From the NCBI GenBank assembly GCA_015056495.1, contig SVGC01000009.1, positions 62,001 through 126,000 on the forward strand: DNA of 64,000 nucleotides. Reading direction: 5' to 3'. Each line of letters begins with the position of its first letter. Position 1 is the stretch's first letter. Source of the stretch: Butyrivibrio sp. GTDB taxonomy: Bacteria > Bacillota > Clostridia > Lachnospirales > Lachnospiraceae. Positions 43,020 through 51,856 of the stretch are shown here, in pieces. Made by a program: the position numbers and the translations under genes. A model generated the notes under the pieces. It searched no databases, was not told the DNA's origin, and saw nothing but the letters and a program-made list of their open reading frames with translations.

Positions 43020-43859
43020 TCAAATCCTTTCAATGCTGTCAGTCAGAATCTTTACTTTTCCATCTTTCATAAGATGGCCAATAGCCCTCTTAAACTGATT
43101 CTTGCTCATCTGCATGTTATCTTTTATGATCTGTGGATCAGCCTTGTCGGTAAAAGGTATGACTCCATCATGCTCATCCATGTATTTCAGAATGATCTCT
43201 CCATCAGTATCAAGCTGGAGATAAGCCTTATCTCTAAGACTTAAATCAAGCTTGCCGTCTTCTTTTATACCAGTCACTCTGACTGTAACATCATCACCTA
43301 TCTGCACCTTGGATGTAAGCTCTTTTACAGGTATAAGACCTGAATAAATGTCATCAACCGCAACGAATGCACCAAAGTTCTTACTCATCTCGTATACAGT
43401 TCCACGAGCCTTATCATCTTTAACATATGGGCTGTCTGTCCTTAGAAATTCATAGACATTCATAGTAACCGCAAGTCTGTCACTCTTATCGATGTAAAGA
43501 GCGCATAGTACATCTTCACCTGCTCTGACTTTCCTGGTCTGCTCTCTAAATGGCAAGAGCACGTCTTTCTCAAGACCCCAGTCCATAAAAGCTCCTATTT
43601 TACCTACTTCCTTGACATGCAGCATTGCTACCTGGCCAAGCATGATCTTTGGAGTAGTTGTAGTAGCTATCAATCTGTCATCGGAATCTCTGTAGATAAA
43701 GGCACTTACCTCACTGCCAATCTCTGCGTCTGCCGGTACCTGCTTTTTAGGGAGCAGTACCCTGTCAGTTTCAGCAGTTTCCTGATTCTCTGCCAGATAT
43801 ACACCGAAATCTACCTTTTTTACTACCTGTAATATTTGTTTTTCACCTAGTTTGATCAA
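43020..43859 (-). CDS. S1-domain RNA-binding protein, CvfB-like
   Basis: A 279-residue protein of the CvfB/YitL family: about three S1-like OB folds (KVDFGVYLAEN near 14-24, KEVGKIGAFMDWGLEKDVLLPF near 82-103, SKNFGAFVAVDDIYSGLIP near 155-173) and a C-terminal winged helix (FTDKADPQIIKDNMQMSKNQ onward). CvfB in Staphylococcus is an RNA-binding virulence regulator; the role in commensals is not known. The frame opens with TTG, about 11 bases after AAAGGAC. An 8-bp inverted repeat (43881-43898) lies in the spacer to the upstream thioesterase gene. Confidence 0.88.
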   Translation of the reverse strand: MIKLGEKQILQVVKKVDFGVYLAENQETAETDRVLLPKKQVPADAEIGSEVSAFIYRDSDDRLIATTTTPKIMLGQVAMLHVKEVGKIGAFMDWGLEKDVLLPFREQTRKVRAGEDVLCALYIDKSDRLAVTMNVYEFLRTDSPYVKDDKARGTVYEMSKNFGAFVAVDDIYSGLIPVKELTSKVQIGDDVTVRVTGIKEDGKLDLSLRDKAYLQLDTDGEIILKYMDEHDGVIPFTDKADPQIIKDNMQMSKNQFKRAIGHLMKDGKVKILTDSIERI

Positions 43860-43902
43860 TTGTCTACCGTCCTTTCTGTATCAGGCATCCATGCCTGACT
43901 GC

Positions 43903-44646
43903 TTATCTTGCAATAAGCTCAACATTACAATAAATATCACCAGTCTCGTCCTGAAGGGAAACTGTATATATATTATCAATGGTTTTCTTATAATTTACAA
44001 CAGGAACTATTATGTCACCTAAATGTGACTGTTTTTTGTACTCAGCGCGAATCTGCTTGAGCGCACTGTAATCAAAATCCCCAATTGCATCAAATGCAAG
44101 GGTTATATACTGAGCATTGTTAACATGCTGATTGGTATCAAGGTGTTGTTTGGTAATCTCAATCTTATCGCTTATAGAAAAAGTCCCGCTGTCTTCCGCA
44201 TCCCTATCCGGAAACGGGAGCTTACGCGGAGCATAGTCCATCTGTAGCTTATCATCAAGGGGATACGTCTCTACAATATCTGGTGTAATACGGCTAGGAA
44301 CCCCTCTTTCTATATCTATCAGAGACCAAACGGAATTGGCTACGGATAATCTTTCTCCTTCCTCTGTATCCATAAAGAAATTACGCATTCCTATGAAGCC
44401 TTTAAGTTCATACGGAACTGTTCCTATTACTACTCTCTCTCCCAGCTTTGGAAGTCTGTTTATCACTACCTGCCACGAAGACACAACCCATGCTAGATTC
44501 CTTTCCTTCATCACTTCCATAGTCACTTTGCCATCTTGTGTCTGAAAAGTGGAACAATCCTGATAGTAATTCATAAGTGACTGTGGTGTTAATATTCCCT
44601 TATTATCTATTTCACTGTATCTGATTCTGGAATTAAATGTATACAT
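43903..44646 (-). CDS. acyl-ACP thioesterase
   Basis: A 247-residue double-hotdog thioesterase of the FatA/FatB-like bacterial family (acyl-ACP thioesterase, TE14). It releases free fatty acids from acyl carrier protein. The first hotdog includes the RYSEIDNKGILTPQSLMNY region and the second contains the catalytic cluster LDTNQHVNNAQYITLA, with the Asp-Asn-His arrangement seen in plant and bacterial enzymes. AAGGA lies before the ATG. The S1 protein gene follows after a 43-base spacer. Short-chain-producing anaerobes commonly encode it; the chain length released cannot be read from sequence. Confidence 0.92.
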   Translation of the reverse strand: MYTFNSRIRYSEIDNKGILTPQSLMNYYQDCSTFQTQDGKVTMEVMKERNLAWVVSSWQVVINRLPKLGERVVIGTVPYELKGFIGMRNFFMDTEEGERLSVANSVWSLIDIERGVPSRITPDIVETYPLDDKLQMDYAPRKLPFPDRDAEDSGTFSISDKIEITKQHLDTNQHVNNAQYITLAFDAIGDFDYSALKQIRAEYKKQSHLGDIIVPVVNYKKTIDNIYTVSLQDETGDIYCNVELIAR

Positions 44647-44714
44647 AGCGTTTCGTCCTTATTTTTTCTATATTTTCATTTCTATATTTTAATACCCATT
44701 TTAGCAAAAAATAA

Positions 44715-44743
44715 GCCTCTAACTCAAATATTGAGAAAGAGGC
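44715..44743 (-). terminator. second terminator-like hairpin before the thioesterase
   Basis: GCCTCT / AGAGGC with an inner CTCAA/TTGAG helix, followed on the minus strand by TTATTTTTT. It lies between the tRNA-Gln terminator and the thioesterase gene and could block read-through or act as an attenuator of the thioesterase. Confidence 0.6.
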
Positions 44744-44765
44744 CCCGCAGCTTTGTCATAGTATA

Positions 44766-44798
44766 CAAAAAACCTCAGCAATGAATAGCTGAGGTTTT
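44766..44798 (-). terminator. terminator after tRNA-Gln
   Basis: AAAACCTCAGC / GCTGAGGTTTT is an 11-bp stem with a TATTCATT-type loop and a run of T on the minus strand. It starts 5 bases after the tRNA 3' end. Confidence 0.88.
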
Positions 44799-44803
44799 GA
44801 TAG

Positions 44804-44876
44804 CTGGGATAGCAGGATTCGAACCTGCGTAATGACGGAGTCAGAGTCCGTTGCCTTACCGCTTGGCGATATCCCA
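44804..44876 (-). tRNA. tRNA-Gln, anticodon CUG
   Basis: On the minus strand the 73-base gene folds into a full cloverleaf. The acceptor stem is TGGGATA / TATCCCA with discriminator G, the D arm GCCAAGCGGTAAGGC, the anticodon arm ACGGA-CTCTGAC-TCCGT with anticodon CTG, and the T arm GCAGG-TTCGAAT-CCTGC. The encoded 3' tail after the discriminator is CTA, so the CCA end must be added by the nucleotidyltransferase. It lies just after the type III glutamine synthetase gene, behind that gene's terminator. Confidence 0.97.
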
Positions 44877-45009
44877 ATATTTAATTACATGTCCTACCGA
44901 CAAGACAATACTATACACGAAAACCTCATCCTTGGCAAGTACTTTTTTCAAAAAAATGTAAAAATCGGTTTTTAGAGTATTTGTTTGCAATATAATACAT
45001 GTTAAAAGT

Positions 45010-45045
45010 CACTGGGTGACGTATCAATTTGATACGTCACCAGTG
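45010..45045 (-). terminator. terminator of the glutamine synthetase gene
   Basis: CACTGG / CCAGTG continues into a longer TGACGTATCAA / TTGATACGTCA stem; on the minus strand it is followed by TGACTTTTAA. The T run is short but the stem is long. It starts 14 bases after the stop codon. Confidence 0.75.
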
Positions 45046-45059
45046 GAGATTATTATATA

Positions 45060-47171
45060 TCAGCCTTCGAATAAGAGGTCTGCATAAGTTGGGAATGGCC
45101 AGTCTTTTTTATCAAGCAGCATTTCCAATTTGTCTGCAGGAGTTCTTAAGTTGATCATGGATGTTGTAACTGTATCCTTGTAGAAATATGCACGCTTGCG
45201 CATATCTTTAATAGTTCCAGCTTTTTCTTCATCCTTTTTAAGTTTATCAAGAGCTTTCTTCATAGCTGCGAGCTGTTTAGAGATTTCTTTGAGCTCATCT
45301 GCTTCTACAGAAGCATCTACACCTGCTGCCTTGATGTCGTTGACATCACGTGCCAGCTGGCCTGCATATTTCATAACTGCAGGGATGATCTGCTTGGAGG
45401 CCATGTCGATCATTGTAAGAGCTTCGATATTGATAGTCTTGGCATATGTTTCAAATATTACTTCCTTACGTGAAGCAAGCTCTGACTTGGTATATACGCC
45501 AAATCTCTCATATAAAGCAATTGCATCCTTATTGGTAAGGACTTCTGCAGCTTCGATTGTAGACTTGATGTTTGGAAGTCCTCTTCTCTCTGCCTCAGCC
45601 TTCCACTCATCTGAATATCCATCACCGTTGAAGATGATTCTCTGATGCTTTGTCAGATACTCCTTGATGATGTCATGGACTTCAAGGTCAAAATTCTCAG
45701 CCTTTTCAAGTCTGTCTGCTGCTTCGCAAAAGCTCTCAGCAACAATTGTATTAAGAGTTGTATTTGGGCTGGCCATAGAATCTGATGAACCAACCATACG
45801 GAACTCAAATTTATTTCCTGTGAAAGCAAAAGGTGATGTACGGTTTCTGTCTGTAGCGTCTTTCTCAAATTCAGGAAGAGTAGATACACCTGTCTTGAGC
45901 TTACCGCCACGCTTTGAGCGAGTAGCTTCACCTGTCTCGATAAGCTGTTTAACAACGTCTTCAAGCTGTTCTCCAAGGAATACTGAAATGATAGCTGGTG
46001 GTGCTTCATCTGCTCCAAGTCTGTGATCATTACCAACATCAGCTGCGCTCTGTCTCAAGAGGTCTGCATGCTGGTCTACTGCCTTAAGCACACATGCAAG
46101 TACGAAGAGGAACTGTATATTCTCATTAGGTGTATCACCTGGATCCAAGAGGTTTACACCATCATCTGTACACAGTGACCAGTTATCATGTTTACCTGAA
46201 CCATTAACTCCTGCAAATGGTTTTTCATGAAGAAGGCATCTCATTCCGTGGTGTTCAGCTACTCTCTTCATTGTCTCCATGATGATCTGATTGTGGTCTA
46301 CTGCAATATTAGCTGTTTCATATATAGGTGCAAGTTCATGCTGACCTGGTGCTACTTCATTGTGCTGAGTCTTACCTGGTACTCCCAGTTTCCACAGCTC
46401 AACATTTAAGTCTTTCATGAACTTTCCGACAGGCTCACGGATTACACCAAAGTAGTGATCCTCCATCTCCTGTCCCTTTGGTGCTGGTGCACCAAACAAT
46501 GTGCGTCCTGTGAAAATGATATCTTCTCTCTGAAGACTCTTTTCCCAATCTATCAGGAAGTATTCCTGTTCTGGTCCAACTGATACATTTACTTTAGTTG
46601 CCTTGGTGTTGCCAAATAATCTGACAATACGAAGAGCCTGTTTATTAACTGCTTCCATTGATCTAAGAAGTGGTGTCTTTTTATCGAGTGCTTCTCCTGT
46701 ATATGAACAGAAGGCTGTAGGGATACATAGTGTGACGCCTGCTCCTGACTCTTTCAGGAAGGCTGGAGATGTGATATCCCATGCTGTATAGCCTCTTGCT
46801 TCAAATGTAGCTCTAAGGCCACCAGATGGGAATGAAGATGCATCTGGCTCACCTTTAACAAGCTCCTTGCCTGAAAAAGATGTTATCATATGGCCGCTCT
46901 TTCCAGTACTTGTTACAAATGCATCATGCTTTTCTGCAGTGATACCTGTAAGTGGCTGAAACCAGTGTGTATAGTGTGTAGCACCATTTTCCATTGCCCA
47001 GTTCTTCATTGCGTTAGCTACTACGTCAGCAGAGGCCATTGAAAGGTCGCCGCCATTTTCCATTACGCTGACGACTTCTTTGTAAACGCTCTTCGGCAGT
47101 CTTTCACGCATTTTTTCAATAGTAAATACGTTTTTGCCGTAAATCTCTTCAACATTAACTCGATCGCTCAT
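45060..47171 (-). CDS. glnN: glutamine synthetase type III
   Basis: Joins ammonia and glutamate to glutamine at the cost of ATP. At 703 residues it is of the GSIII (GlnN) class, far longer than GSI (about 445). Recognisable stretches are THYTHWFQPLTG near residue 60, FPSGGLRATFEARGYTAWD near 114, VGPEQEYFLID near 203, PGQHELAPIYE near 281, NGSGKHDNWSL near 318 and GNDHRLGADEAPPAI near 380. GSIII is typical of Bacteroidetes, cyanobacteria and some clostridia. A possible promoter overlaps the upstream terminator. The gene is followed by its terminator and by tRNA-Gln. AAAGGA lies 10 bases before the ATG. Confidence 0.97.
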   Translation of the reverse strand: MSDRVNVEEIYGKNVFTIEKMRERLPKSVYKEVVSVMENGGDLSMASADVVANAMKNWAMENGATHYTHWFQPLTGITAEKHDAFVTSTGKSGHMITSFSGKELVKGEPDASSFPSGGLRATFEARGYTAWDITSPAFLKESGAGVTLCIPTAFCSYTGEALDKKTPLLRSMEAVNKQALRIVRLFGNTKATKVNVSVGPEQEYFLIDWEKSLQREDIIFTGRTLFGAPAPKGQEMEDHYFGVIREPVGKFMKDLNVELWKLGVPGKTQHNEVAPGQHELAPIYETANIAVDHNQIIMETMKRVAEHHGMRCLLHEKPFAGVNGSGKHDNWSLCTDDGVNLLDPGDTPNENIQFLFVLACVLKAVDQHADLLRQSAADVGNDHRLGADEAPPAIISVFLGEQLEDVVKQLIETGEATRSKRGGKLKTGVSTLPEFEKDATDRNRTSPFAFTGNKFEFRMVGSSDSMASPNTTLNTIVAESFCEAADRLEKAENFDLEVHDIIKEYLTKHQRIIFNGDGYSDEWKAEAERRGLPNIKSTIEAAEVLTNKDAIALYERFGVYTKSELASRKEVIFETYAKTINIEALTMIDMASKQIIPAVMKYAGQLARDVNDIKAAGVDASVEADELKEISKQLAAMKKALDKLKKDEEKAGTIKDMRKRAYFYKDTVTTSMINLRTPADKLEMLLDKKDWPFPTYADLLFEG

Positions 47172-47208
47172 GTATCAGTATCCTTTCGTTTTTTATCTAA
47201 ACACAACC

Positions 47209-47237
47209 AATATAAAAAAATATGGAAAAGATTGCAA
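47209..47237 (-). promoter_or_regulatory. possible promoter of glnN embedded in a terminator
   Basis: On the minus strand TTGCAA (47232-47237) and TATATT (47209-47214) are 17 bases apart and end 37 bases before the start codon. The -35 would lie in the loop of the U32 terminator hairpin. This is found by eye in AT-rich DNA and is uncertain. Confidence 0.3.
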
Positions 47238-47256
47238 GCATTCTTTTCCATATTTT
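47213..47256 (-). terminator. terminator after the U32 peptidase gene
   Basis: AAATATGGAAAAGA / TCTTTTCCATATTT pairs over 13-14 bp around TTGCAAGCAT, followed on the minus strand by a run of seven T. It starts 6 bases after the stop codon. Confidence 0.82.
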
Positions 47257-47261
47257 ATATA

Positions 47262-48509
47262 TTATTTTGTTAAATTGCCATTCTGAGGTGCATGGATCCT
47301 GAGAATATCATACTGCTCTGTTTCCTGATCAAGTTCGATATAGAGCACTTCCTTTGGATGTGGAGCACTCTCTACAGATTGACCTTTTTCGTTTACGATG
47401 CCTTTGACAATAGCCTCTATATCTCTTCCATCCGGCTTCATGATTTCAATCTTATCGCCTACAGAGAACTTGTTACGCTGTTCTATCTTGGCTCTGCCTT
47501 GTTCATCAACGCTTCCTACTATTCCAAGGTAAGTGTACTCATTAACATAGGTATTATTGTCATATATCTGTGCCTCATTGCTTGGCTTACCAAAGTAAAA
47601 GCCAGTTGTAAACTGTCTATATGTACATCTGGAAATCTCATCCAGATACCAAGGCATATTAGCTCTGTATTTTTCTTCTGATTCAAAATAATCGTCGATA
47701 GCCTTACGATAAGTTCTTGCTACTGTTGCCACATAAAGGGCTGTCTTCATACGGCCTTCAATCTTGCAGCTGTCTACTCCGGCATCTACAAGCTCAGGGA
47801 TATGCTCTATCATACACAGATCCTTGGAGTTAAAGATGTATGTGCCTCTTTCATTTTCATATACAGGCAGATACTCTCCAGGTCTCTGTTCCTCTACTAC
47901 TGCATATTTCCATCTGCATGGATGTGTGCAGGCTCCGTGATTGGCATCTCTTCCTGTAAAATAGTTGGATAACAGGCATCTTCCTGAATAGGATATGCAC
48001 ATAGCCCCATGGATAAACGCTTCTACATCCAGATCTTCAGGGATATTCTGTCTGATTTCCTTGATCTCTTTCATAGAAAGTTCTCTGGCTGCAACTACTC
48101 TCTTAGCACCAAGGTTATACCAGAATTTGTATGTCTCATAGTTGGTATTATTGGCCTGTGTAGATACATGTCTCTCTATCTCAGGGCATATCTCTTTTGC
48201 CATCATGAACATACCCGGATCTGCTATGATAAGGGCATCTGGCTTTAATTCCTTAAGTTCATGGAAATATGCTCTTGCGCCTTCAAGGTCATAGTTATGT
48301 GCAAGTATATTAGCTGTTACATGGACTTTGACACCATGCTCATGGGCAAATTCAATTCCAGCCTTCATATCTTCTTTGGAGAAATTTTTGGCATTAGCTC
48401 TAAGTCCGAAGGCTTCTCCACCAATATATACAGCATCAGCTCCAAATATAACCGCAGTCTTTAATACTTCAAGACTGCTTGCAGGTATCAACAATTCTGG
48501 TTTCTTCAT
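47262..48509 (-). CDS. peptidase U32 family protein (RlhA/TrhP-like)
   Basis: A 415-residue U32 family protein. MKKPELLIPASSLEVLKTAV opens the TIM-barrel-like domain, with GADAVYIGGEAFGLRANAKNF near residues 24-44, and the family signature HGAMCISYSGRCLLSNYFTG near 164-183 carries two of the conserved cysteines, followed by CTHPCRWKY. Relatives once called collagenases (PrtC) are now known as tRNA or rRNA hydroxylation enzymes (TrhP, RlhA). The start is the ATG 6 bases after TAGGAG; a GTG 24 bases upstream overlaps that site. The O-methyltransferase gene comes before it, a pairing common in Firmicutes, where TrhP and the methyltransferase TrmR modify tRNA wobble uridine. Confidence 0.92.
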   Translation of the reverse strand: MKKPELLIPASSLEVLKTAVIFGADAVYIGGEAFGLRANAKNFSKEDMKAGIEFAHEHGVKVHVTANILAHNYDLEGARAYFHELKELKPDALIIADPGMFMMAKEICPEIERHVSTQANNTNYETYKFWYNLGAKRVVAARELSMKEIKEIRQNIPEDLDVEAFIHGAMCISYSGRCLLSNYFTGRDANHGACTHPCRWKYAVVEEQRPGEYLPVYENERGTYIFNSKDLCMIEHIPELVDAGVDSCKIEGRMKTALYVATVARTYRKAIDDYFESEEKYRANMPWYLDEISRCTYRQFTTGFYFGKPSNEAQIYDNNTYVNEYTYLGIVGSVDEQGRAKIEQRNKFSVGDKIEIMKPDGRDIEAIVKGIVNEKGQSVESAPHPKEVLYIELDQETEQYDILRIHAPQNGNLTK

Positions 48510-48572
48510 AAATCTCCTACTTTCTAAAAACACGATCTGTCTGTGTAGAGATATGCTCCCTACAGTCAGATA

Positions 48573-49214
48573 TTACAATTTAACACTAAGAGTCATTCCA
48601 TCACCAACTGTTAGTATGACTGTTTCCAATTGGTCATTATGTTTTAATTCATATAAGTATTCACGCATTCTTGCATGTATAGTTCTGTTTCTTCTTGTCA
48701 CTGCAAATCTGGATTCTATCACATCTCCATCCTGAAGTACATTGTCAGATACGAGAAGTCCGCCTTTATTCAGTATCCGGAGGCAATCCGGAAGGAAGTT
48801 TATATACTGACCTTTGGCTGCATCCATGAATATAAAGTCATATCCAGGTTCAAGCTCTGCAAGAACTTCTGTGGCATCTCCTTCTATAAGAGTTATCTTA
48901 TGCGCTTTATCATATTTTTCAAAGTTCTGCTTTGCAACAGGTATGCGCTTTTCATATTTTTCTATTGTTGTTATCTTGCATTCAGGCTCTGAATATTCAG
49001 CCATGAGCAGTGCTGAAAAGCCTACTGCACAGCCGACTTCCAGGATATTTAATGGGCGCTGCATCTTTAACAGGAATTTTAAAAGACTCTGCGTATCCTT
49101 TCGGATAATTGGGACCTCCCCCCGCAGAGCCTCTCTTTCCAGTTCATCAAGATATGGCGCATTTCCTCTGTCCATAGAATTTATAAAAGCGGACATGCGT
49201 TCACTATCTATCAT
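48573..49214 (-). CDS. class I O-methyltransferase, probably TrmR-like
   Basis: A 213-residue SAM-dependent methyltransferase of the O-methyltransferase 3 (CaffeoylCoA-OMT-like) family. The SAM-binding motif ILEVGCAVGFSALLMAEY is near residues 55-72, with FIFMDAAKGQY (metal-binding Asp) near 129-139 and GGLLVSDNVLQDG near 151-163. Placed directly before the U32 peptidase gene, it matches the Bacillus YrrM/TrmR arrangement, in which TrmR methylates 5-hydroxyuridine in tRNA made by the U32 proteins. The specific role is inferred from this order. It starts 5 bases past the mini-YceG stop; GGAGA at 13 bases is rather far. Confidence 0.88.
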   Translation of the reverse strand: MIDSERMSAFINSMDRGNAPYLDELEREALRGEVPIIRKDTQSLLKFLLKMQRPLNILEVGCAVGFSALLMAEYSEPECKITTIEKYEKRIPVAKQNFEKYDKAHKITLIEGDATEVLAELEPGYDFIFMDAAKGQYINFLPDCLRILNKGGLLVSDNVLQDGDVIESRFAVTRRNRTIHARMREYLYELKHNDQLETVILTVGDGMTLSVKL

Positions 49215-49219
49215 TGTAT

Positions 49220-49630
49220 TTAATTTTCTCCATCCGATTCTTCATCTGATTCTTCAGTTTCTGTGTAATTTGCTCCCAGAACTTCAAGCATCTCATCAGC
49301 TGTCATTGTAGAGCTCAGTTCGTAAGTACCGCCAACAATCTTGCCATGGTAATTAGAGAAATACTCTTGTACATAGAATAATTTCCAGTCCTTTATAAGG
49401 CCAACTTCTTCCAGCTGCTTGGCAAGTTCTGTAACTGATACAGAATCATCAATCGTGATTCTGACAGTTTTGCCTTCGCCTGTTGTAGTAACAGGTGTCT
49501 GACAGAATATATCATATCCAAAACTGTAAGCTTCCTTGGCATATTTAGTTATTAGCATAGCTGCTACGATCACGATAACTACTTTGATAATAGTATCGAG
49601 AATTCCAAGCCCTACTCTTTTGCTGTTCAT
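49220..49630 (-). CDS. short YceG/MltG-like membrane protein without the catalytic domain
   Basis: A 136-residue protein. One membrane segment covers about residues 13-29; then SVTELAKQLEEVGLIKDWKLF and GGTYELSSTMTADEMLEVL match the small LysM-like N-terminal subdomain of the endolytic transglycosylase MltG (YceG). The large catalytic domain with its Glu is absent, and the frame ends with an acidic SDEESDGEN tail. It is therefore not a truncated pseudogene by appearance: it has a clean ribosome site (GGGAG) and a stop 5 bases before the next gene. Such short versions sit at the same spot in other clostridia as I recall; the function is unknown. Confidence 0.8.
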   Translation of the reverse strand: MNSKRVGLGILDTIIKVVIVIVAAMLITKYAKEAYSFGYDIFCQTPVTTTGEGKTVRITIDDSVSVTELAKQLEEVGLIKDWKLFYVQEYFSNYHGKIVGGTYELSSTMTADEMLEVLGANYTETEESDEESDGEN

Positions 49631-49652
49631 CGTTTAATTACTCCCATAAGCC

Positions 49653-51332
49653 TCAGGCATGATCATCCATGATGATTGGCAGGATCATTGGTCTGCGCTT
49701 TGTCTTTTTCCACAGATAGTCGCTAAGTGTTTCCATAACTATCTTTTTAAGTTTGCCCCAATCTGTAATGCCTTTATCAAGGGCTTCTGTAACTTCATCA
49801 AGTACAAGGTCAGTAACGTCTTCTATAAGTTTATCAGATTCTTTTACATATACAAAACCACGTGATACTACGCTAGGTCCGGAAGTAAGCATCTGATTTT
49901 CTTTATCAATACCAAATACTACAATAACGATACCATCTTCTGCAAGATGTTGTCTGTCACGAAGTACTTTGTTACCTACATCGCCTACTCCAAGTCCATC
50001 AACAAGGATAGCTCCTACTGGGACTTTTCCAGTTACCTCAGCTCCATTATCATCAAGTTCAAGAACTTCTCCTGAGTGGAGTATAAATATGTTATCCTTT
50101 GGTATTCCTAGATCCAGTGCTATATTTTTCTGAGCAATGAGATGTCTGTACTCTCCATGCACAGGTACTGCATATTTCGGACGTACCAGTGTATAGATGA
50201 GCTTGATATCTTCCTGACATGCATGTCCTGATACATGTACATCCTGGAATATAACCTCTGCGCCCTTTTGAAGGAGTTCATTGATTATATTGGTAACCGC
50301 CTTTTCATTGCCAGGTATAGGATTACTTGAGAAAATAACTGTATCACCTACACCAACGGATATCTTCTTGTGCTGGTTGCTGGCCATACGGCTAAGAGCA
50401 GCCATACTTTCACCCTGGCTTCCGGTTGTGATGATGACTGTTTTATTATCCGGGTAATTTTTCAGTTCATCTATGTCTATAAGTGTATTGTCAGGAATCT
50501 GGATACACTCCAGTTTCTGGGCAATATCGATGATATTGACCATACTTCTTCCTTCCACAACTACCTTACGGCCAAATTTATAAGCAGTGTTGATGATCTG
50601 CTGTACTCTATCTACATTTGATGCAAATGTAGCGATTATTATCCTGTTATTCTGATGTTCATCAAAAAGATTGTCAAACGCGCGTCCAACTGTTCTCTCA
50701 GATGCTGTAAAACCAGGTCTCTCGGCATTTGTTGAATCACACATAAGTGCCAGAACACCTTTTTTACCAATCTCACCAAATCTCTGAAGATCGATCGGGT
50801 CTCCATATACAGGTGTGTAGTCTACTTTGAAATCTCCTGTGTGTACTACGATTCCTGCCGGTGAGTAGATAGCAAGGGCTGCTGCATCTACTATTGAATG
50901 ATTAGTCCTGATAAATTCAATCCTGAACTGTCCAAGGTTAATGGACTGTCCAAATTTTACAACCTTTCTTCTTGTATTATTTAAGAGGTTGTGTTCCTCG
51001 AGCTTGCGCTCAATGATGCCCATTGTAAGTCTTGTAGCATACAGTGGTATGTTCATCTCATGGAGCACATAAGGTATAGCTCCAATATGGTCTTCGTGAC
51101 CATGGGTGATCACCATACCTTTTACCAGGTCAATATTGTCCTGCAGGTAAGTGATATCAGGGATTACAAGGTCGATACCCAGCATATCCTCTTCCGGGAA
51201 TGCCAGTCCGCAATCCACTACAATGATACTGTCTTCATATCTGAAAGCAGTAATGTTCATTCCAATCTGTTCAAGACCACCCAATGGGATGATCTGAAGC
51301 TTGGATGTATTCTCTTTTTGGTTGTTACTCAA
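49653..51332 (-). CDS. rnj: ribonuclease J
   Basis: A 559-residue metallo-beta-lactamase/beta-CASP RNase with 5'-3' exo- and endonuclease activity, central to mRNA decay and rRNA maturation in Firmicutes. HGHEDHIGA near residues 76-84 is the zinc motif, VDCGLAFPE near 35-43 and HTGDFKVD near 163-170 follow, and the beta-CASP part has CDSTNAERPG and VHVSGHA. The frame opens with TTG directly after the fur stop codon, with GGAGGA in the end of fur, so translation is coupled. J1 and J2 cannot be told apart here. Confidence 0.96.
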   Translation of the reverse strand: MSNNQKENTSKLQIIPLGGLEQIGMNITAFRYEDSIIVVDCGLAFPEEDMLGIDLVIPDITYLQDNIDLVKGMVITHGHEDHIGAIPYVLHEMNIPLYATRLTMGIIERKLEEHNLLNNTRRKVVKFGQSINLGQFRIEFIRTNHSIVDAAALAIYSPAGIVVHTGDFKVDYTPVYGDPIDLQRFGEIGKKGVLALMCDSTNAERPGFTASERTVGRAFDNLFDEHQNNRIIIATFASNVDRVQQIINTAYKFGRKVVVEGRSMVNIIDIAQKLECIQIPDNTLIDIDELKNYPDNKTVIITTGSQGESMAALSRMASNQHKKISVGVGDTVIFSSNPIPGNEKAVTNIINELLQKGAEVIFQDVHVSGHACQEDIKLIYTLVRPKYAVPVHGEYRHLIAQKNIALDLGIPKDNIFILHSGEVLELDDNGAEVTGKVPVGAILVDGLGVGDVGNKVLRDRQHLAEDGIVIVVFGIDKENQMLTSGPSVVSRGFVYVKESDKLIEDVTDLVLDEVTEALDKGITDWGKLKKIVMETLSDYLWKKTKRRPMILPIIMDDHA

Positions 51333-51800
51333 TTACGTATTTCCTCCACATTCTGTGCAGTACCCGTAAAGCTTAACCTCATGATCAACTACTTTAAATC
51401 CAGTCTTTATTTTGATTTCCTCTTCAAGACCTTCCATCATGTCTTGCTCAAATTCAAAGACCTTCCCACAGTTCAAACATATCATGTGATGATGGTGATG
51501 CTTTGATCCATCCGCTTTTGTCCGCGCGAGCTCATAGCGTTCAATTCCATCATCAAAGTTAACTCGATCAATGAGGTCCAGCTCTAATAGTACCTGTATT
51601 GTTCTATACACAGTAGCCAGTCCGATATCCGGAAAGTCTGCTCGTACAAGTTCATATATCTGCTCTGCTGTAAGGTGCGTATCACCACTTCCAGTCAGTG
51701 CTTGTAAAACCAGTATTCTCTGGTTTGTAACCTTAAGTCCCTTTTCTTTCAGCAGTTTTTTAAACTGCTCTGCATCAATTTCAGAGTGCTTATTTGCCAT
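51333..51800 (-). CDS. Fur family metal-dependent repressor
   Basis: A 155-residue regulator with an N-terminal winged helix (LKVTNQRILVLQAL, ATVYRTIQVLLELDLI) and a C-terminal dimerisation domain. The metal-site region is KHHHHHMICLNCGKVFEF near residues 100-117, with the structural zinc CxxC pairs CLNC and CTEC. The YELARTKADGSKHHHH stretch resembles Fur or Zur more than PerR, but the metal cannot be fixed from sequence. AGGAGG sets the ATG start. It abuts the RNase J gene with no gap, and follows DUF1292 by 56 bases. Confidence 0.92.
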   Translation of the reverse strand: MANKHSEIDAEQFKKLLKEKGLKVTNQRILVLQALTGSGDTHLTAEQIYELVRADFPDIGLATVYRTIQVLLELDLIDRVNFDDGIERYELARTKADGSKHHHHHMICLNCGKVFEFEQDMMEGLEEEIKIKTGFKVVDHEVKLYGYCTECGGNT

Positions 51801-51856
51801 TTAATACCTCCAAAGATCATTGTGACTTGGGGGAATTAAGACTTCTTCTGAAAACT

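Noticed and set aside
49220-49630. Mini-YceG protein as a pseudogene of mltG
   Set aside because: It has a strong ribosome site, a clean stop and tight spacing to the next gene, and no leftover catalytic-domain sequence was seen downstream.
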